64,000 nt of DNA from Calliopsis andreniformis (Eukaryota > Arthropoda > Insecta > Hymenoptera > Andrenidae), in the NCBI RefSeq assembly GCF_051401765.1, contig NC_135071.1, forward strand, positions 6,674,961 through 6,738,960, given 5' to 3'. This document shows positions 13,188 to 23,705 of the stretch, piece by piece. A program made the position numbers and the translations under genes. The notes beneath the pieces are model-generated. The model ran no database searches. It saw only the letters and a list, made by a program, of their open reading frames with translations, and was not told the origin of the DNA. Numbering within the stretch: the first letter of the stretch is position 1; each line of letters starts with the position of its first letter.

Positions 13188-13748
13188 TCAGTTAAAAAGG
13201 TCTCGCCATCCTTCTTTTGTCTGTAGCCGTCCTTTAAATAAATAAAATAAATTGCATTTCAACTCAGGGACGTGCAGAACTCTTATAGTTTCTCCCTTCT
13301 TCCACTCGTGCCCAACCAATGACTTCACCTTAATGTCACCTTGTCTAACAACTTCTATAATTGCACCATCTCCAACCTTTACGTTAATAGGTTCAGTCCA
13401 TATTTTATTGTAGCCCATCCATTGCCTATTGGAAGACATATGCTCGCTTGCTCCTGAGTCAACATACCAAGATGATTTTTTCCAATCTAAATTGTTGATT
13501 AGGGCCAGAGTTGTAAAGACAACACGGTTTTTGCCTTTTTTCTTACTATTAGAAACTTTATTTGAATTATTTGGGTTGTGATTTACTGTTTCACCCTTAT
13601 ACCTACAGAATTTTGCTTTGTGATTCTTTTTATGACAGATAAAGCAACCTCCTTCGTCATAATCTTTCTTGAGTTTGCACTTGGTTGCAACATGGCCCTT
13701 TTTCTTACAAATATTACATACTACTGATTTTCCTGATTTAGCACTCGT
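13188..13748 (-). pseudogene. Copia gag zinc knuckles and aspartic protease (copy 1)
   Basis: At about 13640-13745 the minus strand encodes two knuckle-like CCHC blocks, VVCNICKKKGHVATKCK and GGCFICHKKNHKAKFCR, spaced as CX2CX4HX4C; these bind packaged RNA in copia Gag. About 150 bp further on lies SSWYVDSGASEHM, whose DSGA is the protease active site. A frame starting at 13439 continues the protease with NVKVGDGAIIEVV and a conserved VLHVPELKCNL block. The gag N-terminus is missing, so this copy could not make a full polyprotein. Confidence 0.88.
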
Positions 13749-14845
13749 TTAAAATTGAATTTTTATAAACAATTCGTGTTTTCGAAATTCTTTTAAAACC
13801 CCCTTATAGGTCTTAAAAAACAGTAAAACTTGTATGCAACATTTTTTATAGCGTTTATACTGTGAGCTAAAAGCACCGAAATGAAAAGGGCGACTTGGAT
13901 TAAAGGGGCAGTTTCTCCCTTAAAGGTACGTATGGACAGCTACTTTGTACGGCAAAATTCTTACGTAGGACCATAGAATAATTGTACAAAGTTTCATTAA
14001 AATCGGCGATTAACACTCACCGAACTTCGCTTGTGAGTTAGTAACTAGTACTGCTTATTTACCGACTGAATAGTTTTTGGTTTGATATTACTTATAAGAT
14101 CTAATTTGGGCAGATGCCAGTAATGGATTATGGTCGATAGGAATCGAGGATACACTAAGGAGCTGGTTAAAGCTGCCTTGGAGTAGTTTAGAATTAGTGG
14201 GATTGTTTGTTGCCGCCTTCCTTGGGATCCAGTGATTCCCCTCGACAGAGGAGAAGTGTTGAATTGCGCATGCGTACTTAGAAACCGTCTCAGGATACTC
14301 ACTCCTAATAGACTGCGAAGTCTTGACGCACGCGTGTGATAACGTTTGCGCAGGCGTACAGAAGAGTTCGCCTGCTGATAGGTCCATCATGTCGTCATCC
14401 TGTCGTCAGCGCGTGCGAAGAAGCATACCATGGGTTATTGCTTGGATGATGTCTTGATGTACCCATGTGTGGATATAAGAGTTTTATTGCTTGTGCGCAT
14501 TTGTGTTGTGTGTTGCTGGAGCGATCGTTTGAATTAGGAAATTGAGGTTAAGATATGGTTTTAAGTTAAGGTTATCGCCAATTGTACATATCTATTCTAG
14601 TACTTATTTTATTCTTAATGCTATCAATGATATCTAAAAATCGTCAATATAACTAGTTTTTTAGAATTTGAAATTATTAGTGAAATCGTCGCTGGTTGTT
14701 ACAGTACAGTAAATATACATATGAATTTTGTAATTTACCCGTCTTGTCAAGTCGTCAGTGGAATAGTTTTTGTTTTTCGAAGGTAGCATCCATTTTCGTT
14801 GAATTGTCCTTCTGTACATTTCGAAATGCAATTGGCTGGATAAAA
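13749..14845. other. Spacer between copia fragment and hAT fragment
   Basis: No protein match is recognised. The short frames on the minus strand here lack recognisable motifs. A TATA-like word followed by GC-richer sequence occurs near 14470-14530, but no linked gene is established. Confidence 0.4.
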
Positions 14846-15165
14846 ATGAATAGGAGGATGAATAACGGCTGTTTAAGTACAAGTTCAAGTGACAGCAGTA
14901 ATGACGGGATATTTGAAATGCTGGACGAGAATTGCACGAAAGCAAAAAATATTACCAATGCGGTTGCTTGCATGATAGTAAAAAGCTGTCAGCATTCTTC
15001 TATAGTTGATGACGAAGGGTTTACAGACGTGATTAAAATATTAGAATTGAGATACAGAATCTCGAGCTGAAAAAATTTTCGAAAAATATTATTCCGAAGA
15101 TGTACGCCAATGAAAAGAGAAAAATACAGGAAATCATCATGAAAAACATGGAAACAGTAAATTAG
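14846..15165 (+). pseudogene. hAT-superfamily (ZBED-like) transposase fragment
   Basis: The plus-strand frame contains KNITNAVACMIVKSCQ, then SIVDDEGFTDVIKILELRYR. These match the conserved region of hAT/ZBED-type transposases, where the family pattern is an alanine- or isoleucine-rich MIVKDxQPFSIVEDEGF block followed by LEPRYxxPSR. A TGA at 15068-15070 stops the frame. A shifted frame then continues with NIIPKMYANEKRKIQEIIM and ends at 15163-15165, matching the next part of the same domain. The catalytic RNase-H core and the dimerization region are absent. This is therefore a broken 5' portion of a hAT transposase. A start at 14846 was chosen because protein similarity begins there; the upstream ATG at 14696 adds unrelated sequence. 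Confidence 0.75.
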
Positions 15166-15384
15166 ATTGTTTTTTTTTTTATAAAATAATGAAGTATACT
15201 TTTTTAATTGTAATAATTAAATAATTTTTTTCCTTAAGCAAGAACATTCGCTTTTACGACGGATACATAGATCTCGTGTCAAAATAAACATTATGTTTCA
15301 GTCACAGTCCATTATTGTGATGCTGCCTTCAAAATTAATAATTATATGTTAAAAATTAATATCTTATCTAGGCACAGGGGAGAA

Positions 15385-15545
15385 AATTTAGGTGAATTTA
15401 AAAAAAAACATTGAGTGAGTGGGGTTTCAAGAATGCAAACTTTCATATATATTACAACATAATAAAAGCAATAAAATAATCGCACACATAGAAGCGCATT
15501 CTTTGTTTCGCACATACCATACAAATAAGAAAACAATAAGAAATA
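15385..15545. repeat. Direct repeat unit, copy 1 (partner 17038-17212)
   Basis: About 150 bp, from TTAGGTGAATTTAAAAAAAA through a block ending ATAAGAAAACAATA, is almost identical to 17038-17212. The second copy carries an extra 20 or so bases after TTTCATATATAT. One copy lies outside and one inside the LTR-like insertion at 16687-18318. Confidence 0.85.
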
Positions 15546-15776
15546 GTTGTACACTTATACAGTTATGCAATTATACAGTTATATAGTTATATGTAATTTA
15601 CATCATTTTAGTCATAATTTGTTATTTTTTTATCTTTACTCTTCGTTCTATTTTTTATTTTATATATTTGTAATAAAAGTTGATAAAAATATTAATATAA
15701 ATTAAAAAATTTCTTTTGAAATTGAAAAAAATTGAAAGAAATGTTGATACAATAAATTAATTGCAGAAAATACTTG

Positions 15777-16686
15777 TTACTGTTGGTAACAATTTGTTAC
15801 TGTATAACTGTTGATAATATTTAGAGAGGATTGGAGTAATTTATTGGTGACTTTGATATTTTTTCCTTTACATAATATGGTCAAGTCGTCAGCGAAAAGG
15901 TAAGATTTCACCAGAGGGTTGATTTTGTTTATTATCTCGTTAATTCCTACTAGGAATAGAATGACACTTACAGCGGATCCTTGAGGGACTCCGTTTTCCC
16001 TCCCTTCCATTGGTCCTTACTTGAAATGTTCTATTTGAAAGGAAGTTGTTTATATTGCATGCCTGCAATATGTCATATTACCTGTATGTGACCGCCGATT
16101 TTGAGCTTGGTGATGTTGTGGCAGATTTTGGGTATCCAAATCATATCGTAGGCATTTTCAAAATCGATGCAAATAGCGATGAGAGACTCCCTGTTTAGAA
16201 ATGTTTCGGACGCGTCCGTGTAAAAATGTAGCAAACGATTAATAATGGAGCGGTGTTGGCGAACGCTAAATTGGAATGGAGACAGAAACTTGTTCCATTC
16301 CAGGCACCAAAGCAGTCTTTTATCTATGATTTTTTCGAGAATTTTTGCGATAGCCTTGATGAGAAATATCGGTCTGTAGCTGTCGGAAAGCTGTTTTTCC
16401 TTGTTAAGTTTTAAAATAGGTATGACGATAGCTCTTTTCCAGTTGGAGGGAAGCAGTTCATTTTTCCATAATGTATTATAGATGTCAAGAAGATGGGAGA
16501 TACTTAGTTCTAGAAGGTCTTTTATCAGTTAGTTTGGAATGTTGTCCGGTCTAGGAGTCGATAAATTTAGGTTATGTAGCATATTTTTGAATTTTGTCAG
16601 TGTGATGTCTGAGTTTAAGATCAGATTTGGGTTATTTTTTGTATTGATAGGATTCGGTGAGACAAGATTATGATTGTTTTGTCTTA
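15777..16686 (-). pseudogene. Jockey-like LINE reverse transcriptase, 3' half
   Basis: Minus-strand frames encode a non-LTR reverse transcriptase in pieces. From high to low coordinates I see TPRPDNIPN, SDSYRPIFLIKAIAKILEK (finger region, near 16330-16400), a palm segment with IAICIDFENAYD near 16160, GVPQGSAVS (near 15990) and the catalytic FADD near 15890. The polymerase would copy RNA into DNA at a nicked target. Several frameshifts and stops (one just below 16540, another around 16050-16080) inactivate it. The rest of the LINE lies at 18319-20880, beyond an LTR-like insertion with a clear target duplication. The DNA downstream of FADD ends soon after 15777, so the 3' end is truncated or degenerate. 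Confidence 0.88.
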
Positions 16687-17037
16687 TGTAACGTCCTGAA
16701 AGCGATGCCACGTTGTCCACGGAAGAACGGCTTTCCAGTGGACGAAAGGTAGGGGTTCTTGTGGTGTGTAGTTAAGGAGTTGAAATCCAAACCTTAGATC
16801 TTTCTTAACAAAATTTATTTAATAAAAATCTATCCTAATCCTAATTTCAATTCAACAATTAATACCTACTCTAACTTAGTTGAATATTAATAGAAGTTAT
16901 AAAATGGTTATACATTATATATTATTGTACAAAACTGAGGTTAGATCATTAGATATCCATAGAATGTTTAGTAGCGCTAGGGTATACGTCTATGCTTTAT
17001 GAGACGTTAGGTTGGATAATTAAACTATATATTAATA

Positions 17038-17206
17038 ATTTAGGTGAATTTAAAAAAAAACATTGAGTGAGTGGGGTTTCAAGAATGCAAACTTTCATAT
17101 ATATTTCACGACAGATAACGCGGCCAACATAATAAAAGCAATAAAATAATCGCACACATAGAAGCGCATTCTTTGTTTCGCACATACCATACAAATAAGA
17201 AAACAA

Positions 17207-17212
<6 letters not shown>
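17038..17212. repeat. Direct repeat unit, copy 2
   Basis: Partner of 15385-15545, in the same orientation; includes an extra segment TCACGACAGATAACGCGGCC not found in the first copy. Confidence 0.85.
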
Positions 17213-17245
<33 letters not shown>

Positions 17246-17265
17246 TATATATATTATTAATATAT
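17211..17265. repeat. TA microsatellite
   Basis: Nearly uninterrupted TA dinucleotides with short AATATT breaks. Confidence 0.95.
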
Positions 17266-18318
17266 ATATTAATAATTAATGATAGTTTAAATATATATAT
17301 ATTTCGCGATTGAGGGTCCTCTAGACGGAACGCAGGGTAAGTGCGCGTGTGTATGTGTGCGCGCGCGCACGCTCTGGTCGCTGCCAAAGCTATAGGTGGC
17401 TATAACCTCAGACTGGTCTCAAGTTTAGGAAACAATTAATCTTTGCTTGAATTGTCTACACATCCGTAAGCCTTTTGTTATTTAGGTTATATCAATCGCT
17501 ACCCCCGATAAAATACTCTTTAGGAGCGGTCTAGATATCTGTTAGACTGAGAACGGCTTCTAGTGTTTGTTGACTGGCGATTCGTCTGCTTTATGACAAG
17601 TGCGAGCCATAACCTTAAAGGAGCATCAATTACTTTTATTTGCTGACCGCTATCCCTAGGAGAGCGGTCTTGATCCAACAGGGCTTAGTACATTAGCTGC
17701 TTTCAAGATATCCTTCACACTACACTTATTTAGAATCGTCTTAGTGCACCTGTCATAGAAGTTACGCAAACCTAAGTCTGTAAAGGAGCATCGAATACTT
17801 TTGATCTCTGGAAAACGGTCCGACCGTCATGGTGGGGGTAGCCCGTTTGTCCCACGTCCCACGATTCTGGCATCACTGAACGGTCGGTCGCTACATCTAA
17901 AGGAGTGGTCTCGATCTCTGGATGAGTACCTCAGTTGCCTCTTAGATCCTCGTGTTCTCGCAACTCGATACCAGAGAGAAGTGAGTATCTTGCTGCTTTC
18001 GCAACTCCTTATATACCCGAGAGTCGGAGTTCGCACATGCGTAGTGTCTTATTTCTAATGGCGCACTTATACTAATCGTAAATGAAAACGTACGACATAC
18101 GTTATATTTATATTAAAATATAATTGAAGTCTATAGTAGATGACATAAAATAAAGTACAAAAATATTAATTTAGTGTTTAACTTAATAGAATATGCTCTA
18201 ATAAATAATAGGACAATATTAATAGAAAGAGAGAAGAATAAATACAACGAGAGATGGCGAATATTAGAGAGAGATAGAGTAAGATAGAGTGAGATAGAGA
18301 CGGAGTAGGGGCGTTACA

Positions 18319-19550
18319 CTTAGGAAAAAGCGTCGTAGTTACAGGCGCTTGAGTTGTTTGTGAAGTTAATGACTAGTGTAGTGACAATACTTTTAAGGTC
18401 TGAGATAATGGAATTGTCTTGAGAGGTAAGATATGGAATGTCAGAGGAACTATAGTTACCATACAGTTTCCGAATTTTACCCCAGATAATTTTAGTAGGG
18501 ATTTGGTGAGTGATTGAGGAAGTGAAAGAGATCCATGATTGTTTTTTTTGCTATTTTTAATTATTCTTCGAGCTTTGACTCATAATCTTTTAAAGTTGGT
18601 TAGATTCTCTATCGTTGGATATTTTTTTGTGATGTTGAAAGTATAATTGTTCCACCAGGGCGCATTGGGTTTAACATGATTTTGTGATGATCTCTTCGAA
18701 GTTTTTAATGGCTTCAAAAATATTGTTTTGAATTATTGTAGTGATATGTTTAATTGTAGTCAGGTTTTTGGTAATTAGCTTTTGATATTCTTCCCAGTTT
18801 GCTGTTTTTAGGTTCCATCTAGGAGGACGATTGCTAGTCTGAGATCTATTATTGGTAATGTAATCTATTCTGATAGGGAAGTGGTCACTATCATGTAAGT
18901 TGTTGATCACTTGCCAGTTAAGTAAATGATCTAGTTGCCTGCTGCATATACTGACATCAATGGCGCTGCCCTTACCATTTGATGAGTTGAATCAAGTGTG
19001 TGATCCTGTATTTAAAAGCATAAGGCTTGGGTTTTCAAAGAGTTTTTCATGTATTTTACCACTAGGATCTGTGTAGTTAAAGCCCCATATAAGATTATGG
19101 CTATTAAAATCACCAGTAAGAATAAAAGGCATAGGTGGAAGTTGGTTGATAAGCTCCTGAAGGATTTTAGTTTTTAGAGGTTGACTATTCGGAAGGTAAA
19201 CATTGCATATTATGATATCCCTTGGGAAATTGATTCTAATTACTATGGTTTCTAGGTTTGATTGCAGGGGTATTTCTTTGGATTGGAATTTGTTGAATAC
19301 GGCAATAGGGGTTCCTCCACTAGCGTGTAGTGCGTGGATTCTATGTTTAGTATAGACTGTATATTCTTTCAGTTTGGGAGAGAATTCTCATTTGAAGTTA
19401 AATAGTTACTTGTGTGGAGAGGATAGACGGAATCTGTTGTTTGATTCAAATTTGGAGTTGTTCAATATGTGCTAGGTATCCGTTGATATTCCATTGGATG
19501 ATTGTGCACATGTCGTGTTCTAGATGTTAATCTGAATGCAATTAATTGGT
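18319..19550 (-). pseudogene. Jockey-like LINE endonuclease region
   Basis: The minus strand encodes parts of an apurinic-type endonuclease, which nicks the chromosomal target to prime reverse transcription. Visible motifs are LTGDFNSHNLIWGF at about 19095-19140 (the GDFN-H motif) and NLHDSDHFPIRIDY at 18855-18910 (the catalytic SDH motif). Sequence from 18671 down to 18323 leads towards the reverse transcriptase: the word NNSSACNYDAFS is read up to the LTR-like insertion, and the LINE resumes at 16686. Stops and frameshifts break the reading (for example after the SNGKGSAIDVS block near 18960). Order gag, endonuclease, reverse transcriptase is as expected for Jockey-type elements. Confidence 0.85.
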
Positions 19551-20880
19551 TAAGTCGTTGTCAAAGTCTGAAGTCGAATTTGGTGTTGAGTCAATTTCTT
19601 GAGTCTTGGTAATATTCGGTGATGTCTTGGATAAGGAGTTTTTTAATTTTTTATTAAGCCTGTAAAAACGATTTTTGATGCTTCTTTCTTGAAGAGATGG
19701 ATATATCGTTGTTATCATGTTTATAAGGACTTGTATATCTGGCATATATTGGACAGCAATATCAATGAGATTATTGGCTCCGAATGAGTTCTCAAGGAAA
19801 CTTTTGAATTGAAGAAAGTCTAAGATAAAATCATTGTTTTCATTTTCGAAGAGCTTTTTTGTAGGTTCAATCATTTCGCTGATTTTATCGAATGATTTTG
19901 TGAGTAAAGAGCTACGTTTCGGCTTTTTTTAACCGCATTGTAGCTAGGACCGTCCTTTGTTGGGCTGGGGAAGGCTTACCTTTTTTAGTTGATGGATTAC
20001 CTGTGGTAGTTTTGAAATCTGGTACACTTTCCGTGGTTGAGAAGTGTGGTCCTTTGCCTGTAAAAATATAATTATGTAATGTCTCAGTGGATTGTGCGTC
20101 CATTAATGAGTTGTTGGTTTCTAGTTCCAGAATTTGTGAGAAACTTGGTGGTATGACTACAGGATCATCTGATTTTTTATTGGAGGATTTATTTAGGTTG
20201 CGTTGCTTAGAGATGTGGCCTTCCTGATTGCAGATAAAACAACTGGCTTGTCTGTTGAGATAAATATTCTGCATAATGTTTTTCATAGGTGATTGTAAAT
20301 GTTTCTCGAACTTTATCAAGATCATCTTGGACGATATAAATTTGTCTCCTAAAGCTTAAAATATGGCTAAATCCTGGTTCTTGGATACCGGTTCTGAGGA
20401 AAAACATTTTTGATGCTTGTTTTATGTTTTTCTATGAAAATTTTCTCTAATATTTCGTGCGGTATTGTTGGGGATACGTTCGACAAAATAATTTTTTGAG
20501 CGGATTTAATGAGTGGTCTAATTGACGTTAATGTCCCGTTGAGTACGATGTGCTTATTTTCTGAGGTTAATTTGGTTACTGTTTCTTTATTGTCAAGATA
20601 TATACATATTCGTCCATTCGATATGCGGGAGATGAAACAGATGGAGGTAGAATTAACTATTCTACTTACTGATTGTGTATAGTCTTTTAGAGAGATACCT
20701 TCAATTGCATCAATTATTACTGCTTGATCCTTTTTGAGAAATGGCAGATTCCTTGATATCGATGTAATTGAAGCCTAAGAGGTGCTGGGGGTTTGTGGTT
20801 CTGAAGACTCATTGATTGTTTGTATTATGGGGTTATTTAATTAACTCTTGTACTCAAAAGTCATAATCTTTTCATTTTCA
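19542..20880 (-). pseudogene. Jockey-like LINE ORF1 (gag-like, zinc knuckle)
   Basis: Frames at 20325-19912 and 19874-19542 on the minus strand form the nucleic-acid-binding ORF1 of the LINE. A knuckle ASCFICNQEGHISKQRN sits at about 20208-20250. It keeps CX2CX4H, but the fourth ligand position reads Q instead of C, so the knuckle is damaged or shifted. The segment MIEPTKKLFENENNDFILDF continues a helical Gag tail before the endonuclease. Frame changes at about 20320, 19910 and 19540 show that it is broken. The 5' limit near 20880 is approximate. Confidence 0.7.
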
Positions 20881-21055
20881 ACACTCATTATGTTACCTGA
20901 TTTAGGGTATCAGGATATGGAAGTGGGCTTCTCTGCCCTCCCGGCAGAACAGAGCAATAGAGATAGCGATAGGAGTTGCACGCTCACTTTCCATTGAATA
21001 GAACTAGGCACATGTGAGAAAGATCAAAGCAAAGACAAGCCCAGACAGAGACCGA
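20881..21055. other. LINE 5' flank, no recognised gene
   Basis: GC-richer than its surroundings; may belong to the LINE 5' untranslated region, but no boundary is visible. Confidence 0.3.
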
Positions 21056-21220
21056 TAAATCGAGCTACTCGATTCTTTTGAGCCGCTCGAAACAATTCGA
21101 GCTACTCGCTTTTTTCGAGCTACTCACTTTTTTCCGAACTACTCGATTTTTCCGAGTTGCTCGGTTCTTTTGAGTACTCGGTTCGGATCGCTAACTTGAA
21201 CCGAGTAAAACTCGATTTGC
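21056..21220. repeat. CGAGCTACTCG(N)TTTTTT degenerate array
   Basis: The word CGAGCTACTCG or a one- or two-base variant (CGAACTACTCG, CGAGTTGCTCG) occurs about six times at irregular 17-25 bp spacing, separated by T-rich linkers. Each core is itself a near-palindrome. Confidence 0.8.
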
Positions 21221-21439
21221 TTTTTCCGGGTATTTCCTACTTCTAGATCGTACCGCCTTAAGTGTATTTTATTACTTTAACGTAGTTATTATAAACTATT
21301 TTTAAAGAACATACTTTATGAATATCATAGCTTGTGAAAAGGACATTCAGATTCAGTTAAAAATCTTGCACTATAACGTTCTGATTAGTTCAGAATTCTT
21401 CTGTAGAGCATTCAAGTTCAAATTGAAAAATGTCTACAC

Positions 21440-21800
21440 ACATATAAAGAATTGGAAATTTTTAAATATGAAAATTTGAAGATTTTAGACCTTGAAAGTT
21501 TGAAAATTCAGAATTTTGAAAACTTTAAAGTTAAATGGTTTAATAGCTTAAAACTATAAAAATTAAAAGAACGCAAGAATTCAAAACTTAAAACATTAAA
21601 ATATTTTAAGACTTGACAGAATGAAATATAGAATATTTGAATCCTTGGAAATTAAATAGTAGGTATAATAATTTAATTATTTTAAAGTTCGTAGATCTAA
21701 CAATTAAAAACTTTGAAACTTTGAAGTTTTTAAAATTTGAAAATTTAACGATTTGAGGGTTTAAAACCTCAGACATGTGAAAATACAAAACTTTCAAAAT
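21440..21800. repeat. TTTGAAA-type AT tract
   Basis: Dense run of AAATTTGAAAATTTG-like words; same vocabulary as the tract at 1140-1430. Confidence 0.75.
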
Positions 21801-22402
21801 TTATAAGATAATTGAATGGTTAATCATATTTAAAGAACATCCATAAATAAGTTACATGTAGTTTAATCCTTGGTTGATATGGTATCAGTATTATAATATA
21901 ATGTGGTAAAATTATTGCAATTCTTTCACTCAAAATGATTAATGATAGTACACAGGAAATGTAAAGTTTTTCAGTTTACCTTTATACGTAAATAGTTCAT
22001 TGATATTTTGCACAACAAACATTAACAATGACGTAATATACAGGGTGTAAACAATATACGTGGTAATATTTTAAAGGATAATAGTGGAGCTCACATATAA
22101 TGTCTGATCTGCCTCCATTTTGTAATAATAATGCCTTAAAGTTAACATACCTATATCCTGAACTAACAATCGAAGAATTCTGTAACTCCGCAGATATATT
22201 GAGAGACAAAGATACAGTAAAAAAGTTTTAATACATTTTATTTCACCTCTTACAGTTTAACTTTTATAAAGATTTAAAAATCCGAGATCCATTTCCTACG
22301 AATATCTCGGATTTTTACTCGGAATGTGATAATTTTCAGCAGTTTAGAGGTTAAAAAATTTAAATAGGAATTCTAAATTTATTGATTTAAAAATAAAAAT
22401 GT
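21801..22402. other. AT-rich spacer
   Basis: No gene or repeat boundary recognised between the TTTGAAA tract and the 40-bp array. Confidence 0.4.
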
Positions 22403-22569
22403 TTGAAAATTTGACGGTTTAAACGTTTAAAAATTAAAATATTTGAAGATTTGACGGTGTAAAGATTTAAAAATTAAAATATTTGAAAGTTTGACGGTGT
22501 AAAGATTTAAAAATTAAAATATTTGAAAATTTGACGGTATAAAGATTTAAAAATTAAAATATTTGATAA
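22403..22569. repeat. 40-bp tandem repeat, left part
   Basis: Four copies of a 40-bp unit containing ATTTGACGGTGTAAAGATTT and AAAAATTAAAATATTTG. The array is interrupted by the palindromic element at 22570-23651 and resumes at 23652-23705. Confidence 0.9.
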
Positions 22570-23651
22570 CACTGTTCAACACGGGTCTGATTTTGTAAGC
22601 GTGAATAAACATTTCTTATAGATTTCGACGTGCTGATTACGAATCTGCAAACCGTTTTTTTCCAGAACGTACAGTTTTTGAAAAAATCAATTTTGAAAAA
22701 AATGACAAATTTTCAACTTTGGGATTTTTCTGTGCTTTTGCCGTAGTAGTTATTTAGTTGCTCTTTGCACGAAATGATTCTGTGGACTCTCCCGAATAAA
22801 ATAATATAAATAGTTATTGGATTATAAACATCGAAATAGGTTTAAATAACAATTAAAGTGAAAAGGACACCCAAAACGCACCCATTTTTGCTGATATTTT
22901 TCACTTTATTTCAAAAAGTAAGGGTCTAGGAGAAAATTTGACTATACCACGCGATAGAGCAAACCTTTCCACTAAGGAAAACATCAAGCGAATGTTCAAA
23001 ATTATTTTTGTTTTCAATATAGAAATAAAATAGTTTGGCGAAACGCGCGGCGGCGACAGTGGTACTCAATGACGTCAATGCGTATAGGGACCGCTGAACG
23101 GCAGGCGGTAGGCGAAACGTCCTCCGCGCGCTCCGCTGTCATTGAGTACCACTGTCGCCGCCGCGCGTTTCGCCAAACTATTTTATTTCTATATTGAAAA
23201 CAAAAATAATTTTGAACATTCGCTTGATGTTTTCCTTAGTGGAAAGGTTTGCTCTATCGCGTGGTATAGTCAAATTTTCTCCTAGACCCTTACTTTTTGA
23301 AATAAAGTGAAAAATATCAGCAAAAATGGGTGCGTTTTGGGTGTCCTTTTCACTTTAATTGTTATTTAAACCTATTTCGATGTTTATAATCCAATAACTA
23401 TTTATATTATTTTATTCGGGAGAGTCCACAGAATCATTTCGTGCAAAGAGCAACTAAATAACTACTACGGCAAAAGCACAGAAAAATCCCAAAGTTGAAA
23501 ATTTGTCATTTTTTTCAAAATTGATTTTTTCAAAAACTGTACGTTCTGGAAGAAAACGGTTTGCAGATTCGTAATCAGCACGTCGAAATCTATAAGAAAT
23601 GTTTATTCACGTTTACAAAATCGAAAAAAAGTCAAAATTTGTTGAACAGTG
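22570..23651. mobile_element. Large near-perfect palindrome (inverted-repeat transposon)
   Basis: Ends are CACTGTTCAAC and GTTGAACAGTG. TAA occurs immediately outside both ends (22567-22569 and 23652-23654), a 3-bp duplication as in PIF/Harbinger-type elements. The arms, about 22570-23073 and 23138-23651, are nearly identical in inverted orientation apart from about 15 bases of difference near the tips; the central spacer of about 65 bp is GC-rich. There is no transposase. The high arm identity implies recent origin or arm homogenization. Superfamily is inferred from the duplication only. Confidence 0.85.
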
Positions 23652-23705
23652 TAATTTGACGGTTTAAAGATTTAAAAATTTGACGATGTAAAGATTTAAA
23701 AACTG
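23652..23705. repeat. 40-bp tandem repeat, right part
   Basis: The unit TTTGACGGTTTAAAGATTTA resumes directly after the palindrome, showing that the palindrome landed inside a pre-existing array. Confidence 0.8.

Larger units (their letters stand above)
12050..13748 (-). mobile_element. Truncated Ty1/copia retrotransposon, copy 1
   Basis: Reading on the minus strand from 13748 downwards, the order is gag zinc knuckles, protease, integrase and integrase C-terminal region, which is copia order (integrase before reverse transcriptase). Reverse transcriptase, RNase H and both LTRs are absent, so both ends are truncated. The low-coordinate end abuts the TA-flanked element at 11310-12043. Its domains are listed separately. 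Confidence 0.9.
16687..18318. mobile_element. LTR-like insertion (probable solo LTR) in the LINE, copy A
   Basis: The insertion starts TGTAACGTCC and ends GGGGCGTTACA, so it has the TG...CA ends of an LTR with a 7-bp inverted terminus. CTTA occurs on both sides (16683-16686 and 18319-18322), a 4-bp target duplication as seen for gypsy-type elements. Removing it rejoins the LINE reading on either side. The interior carries a nested copy of the repeat at 15385 and a TA microsatellite. An inverted relative lies at 39513-40540. No pol gene is present. Confidence 0.75.

Noticed and set aside
14045..14390. Overlapping minus-strand frames of 85 and 100 codons
   Set aside because: No motif, signal peptide or splice context; two overlapping frames of similar length suggest chance.
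22570..23651. Interpretation of the palindrome as a replication origin or viral terminus
   Set aside because: TAA duplications and clean insertion into a tandem array fit a transposon better; nothing viral is nearby.
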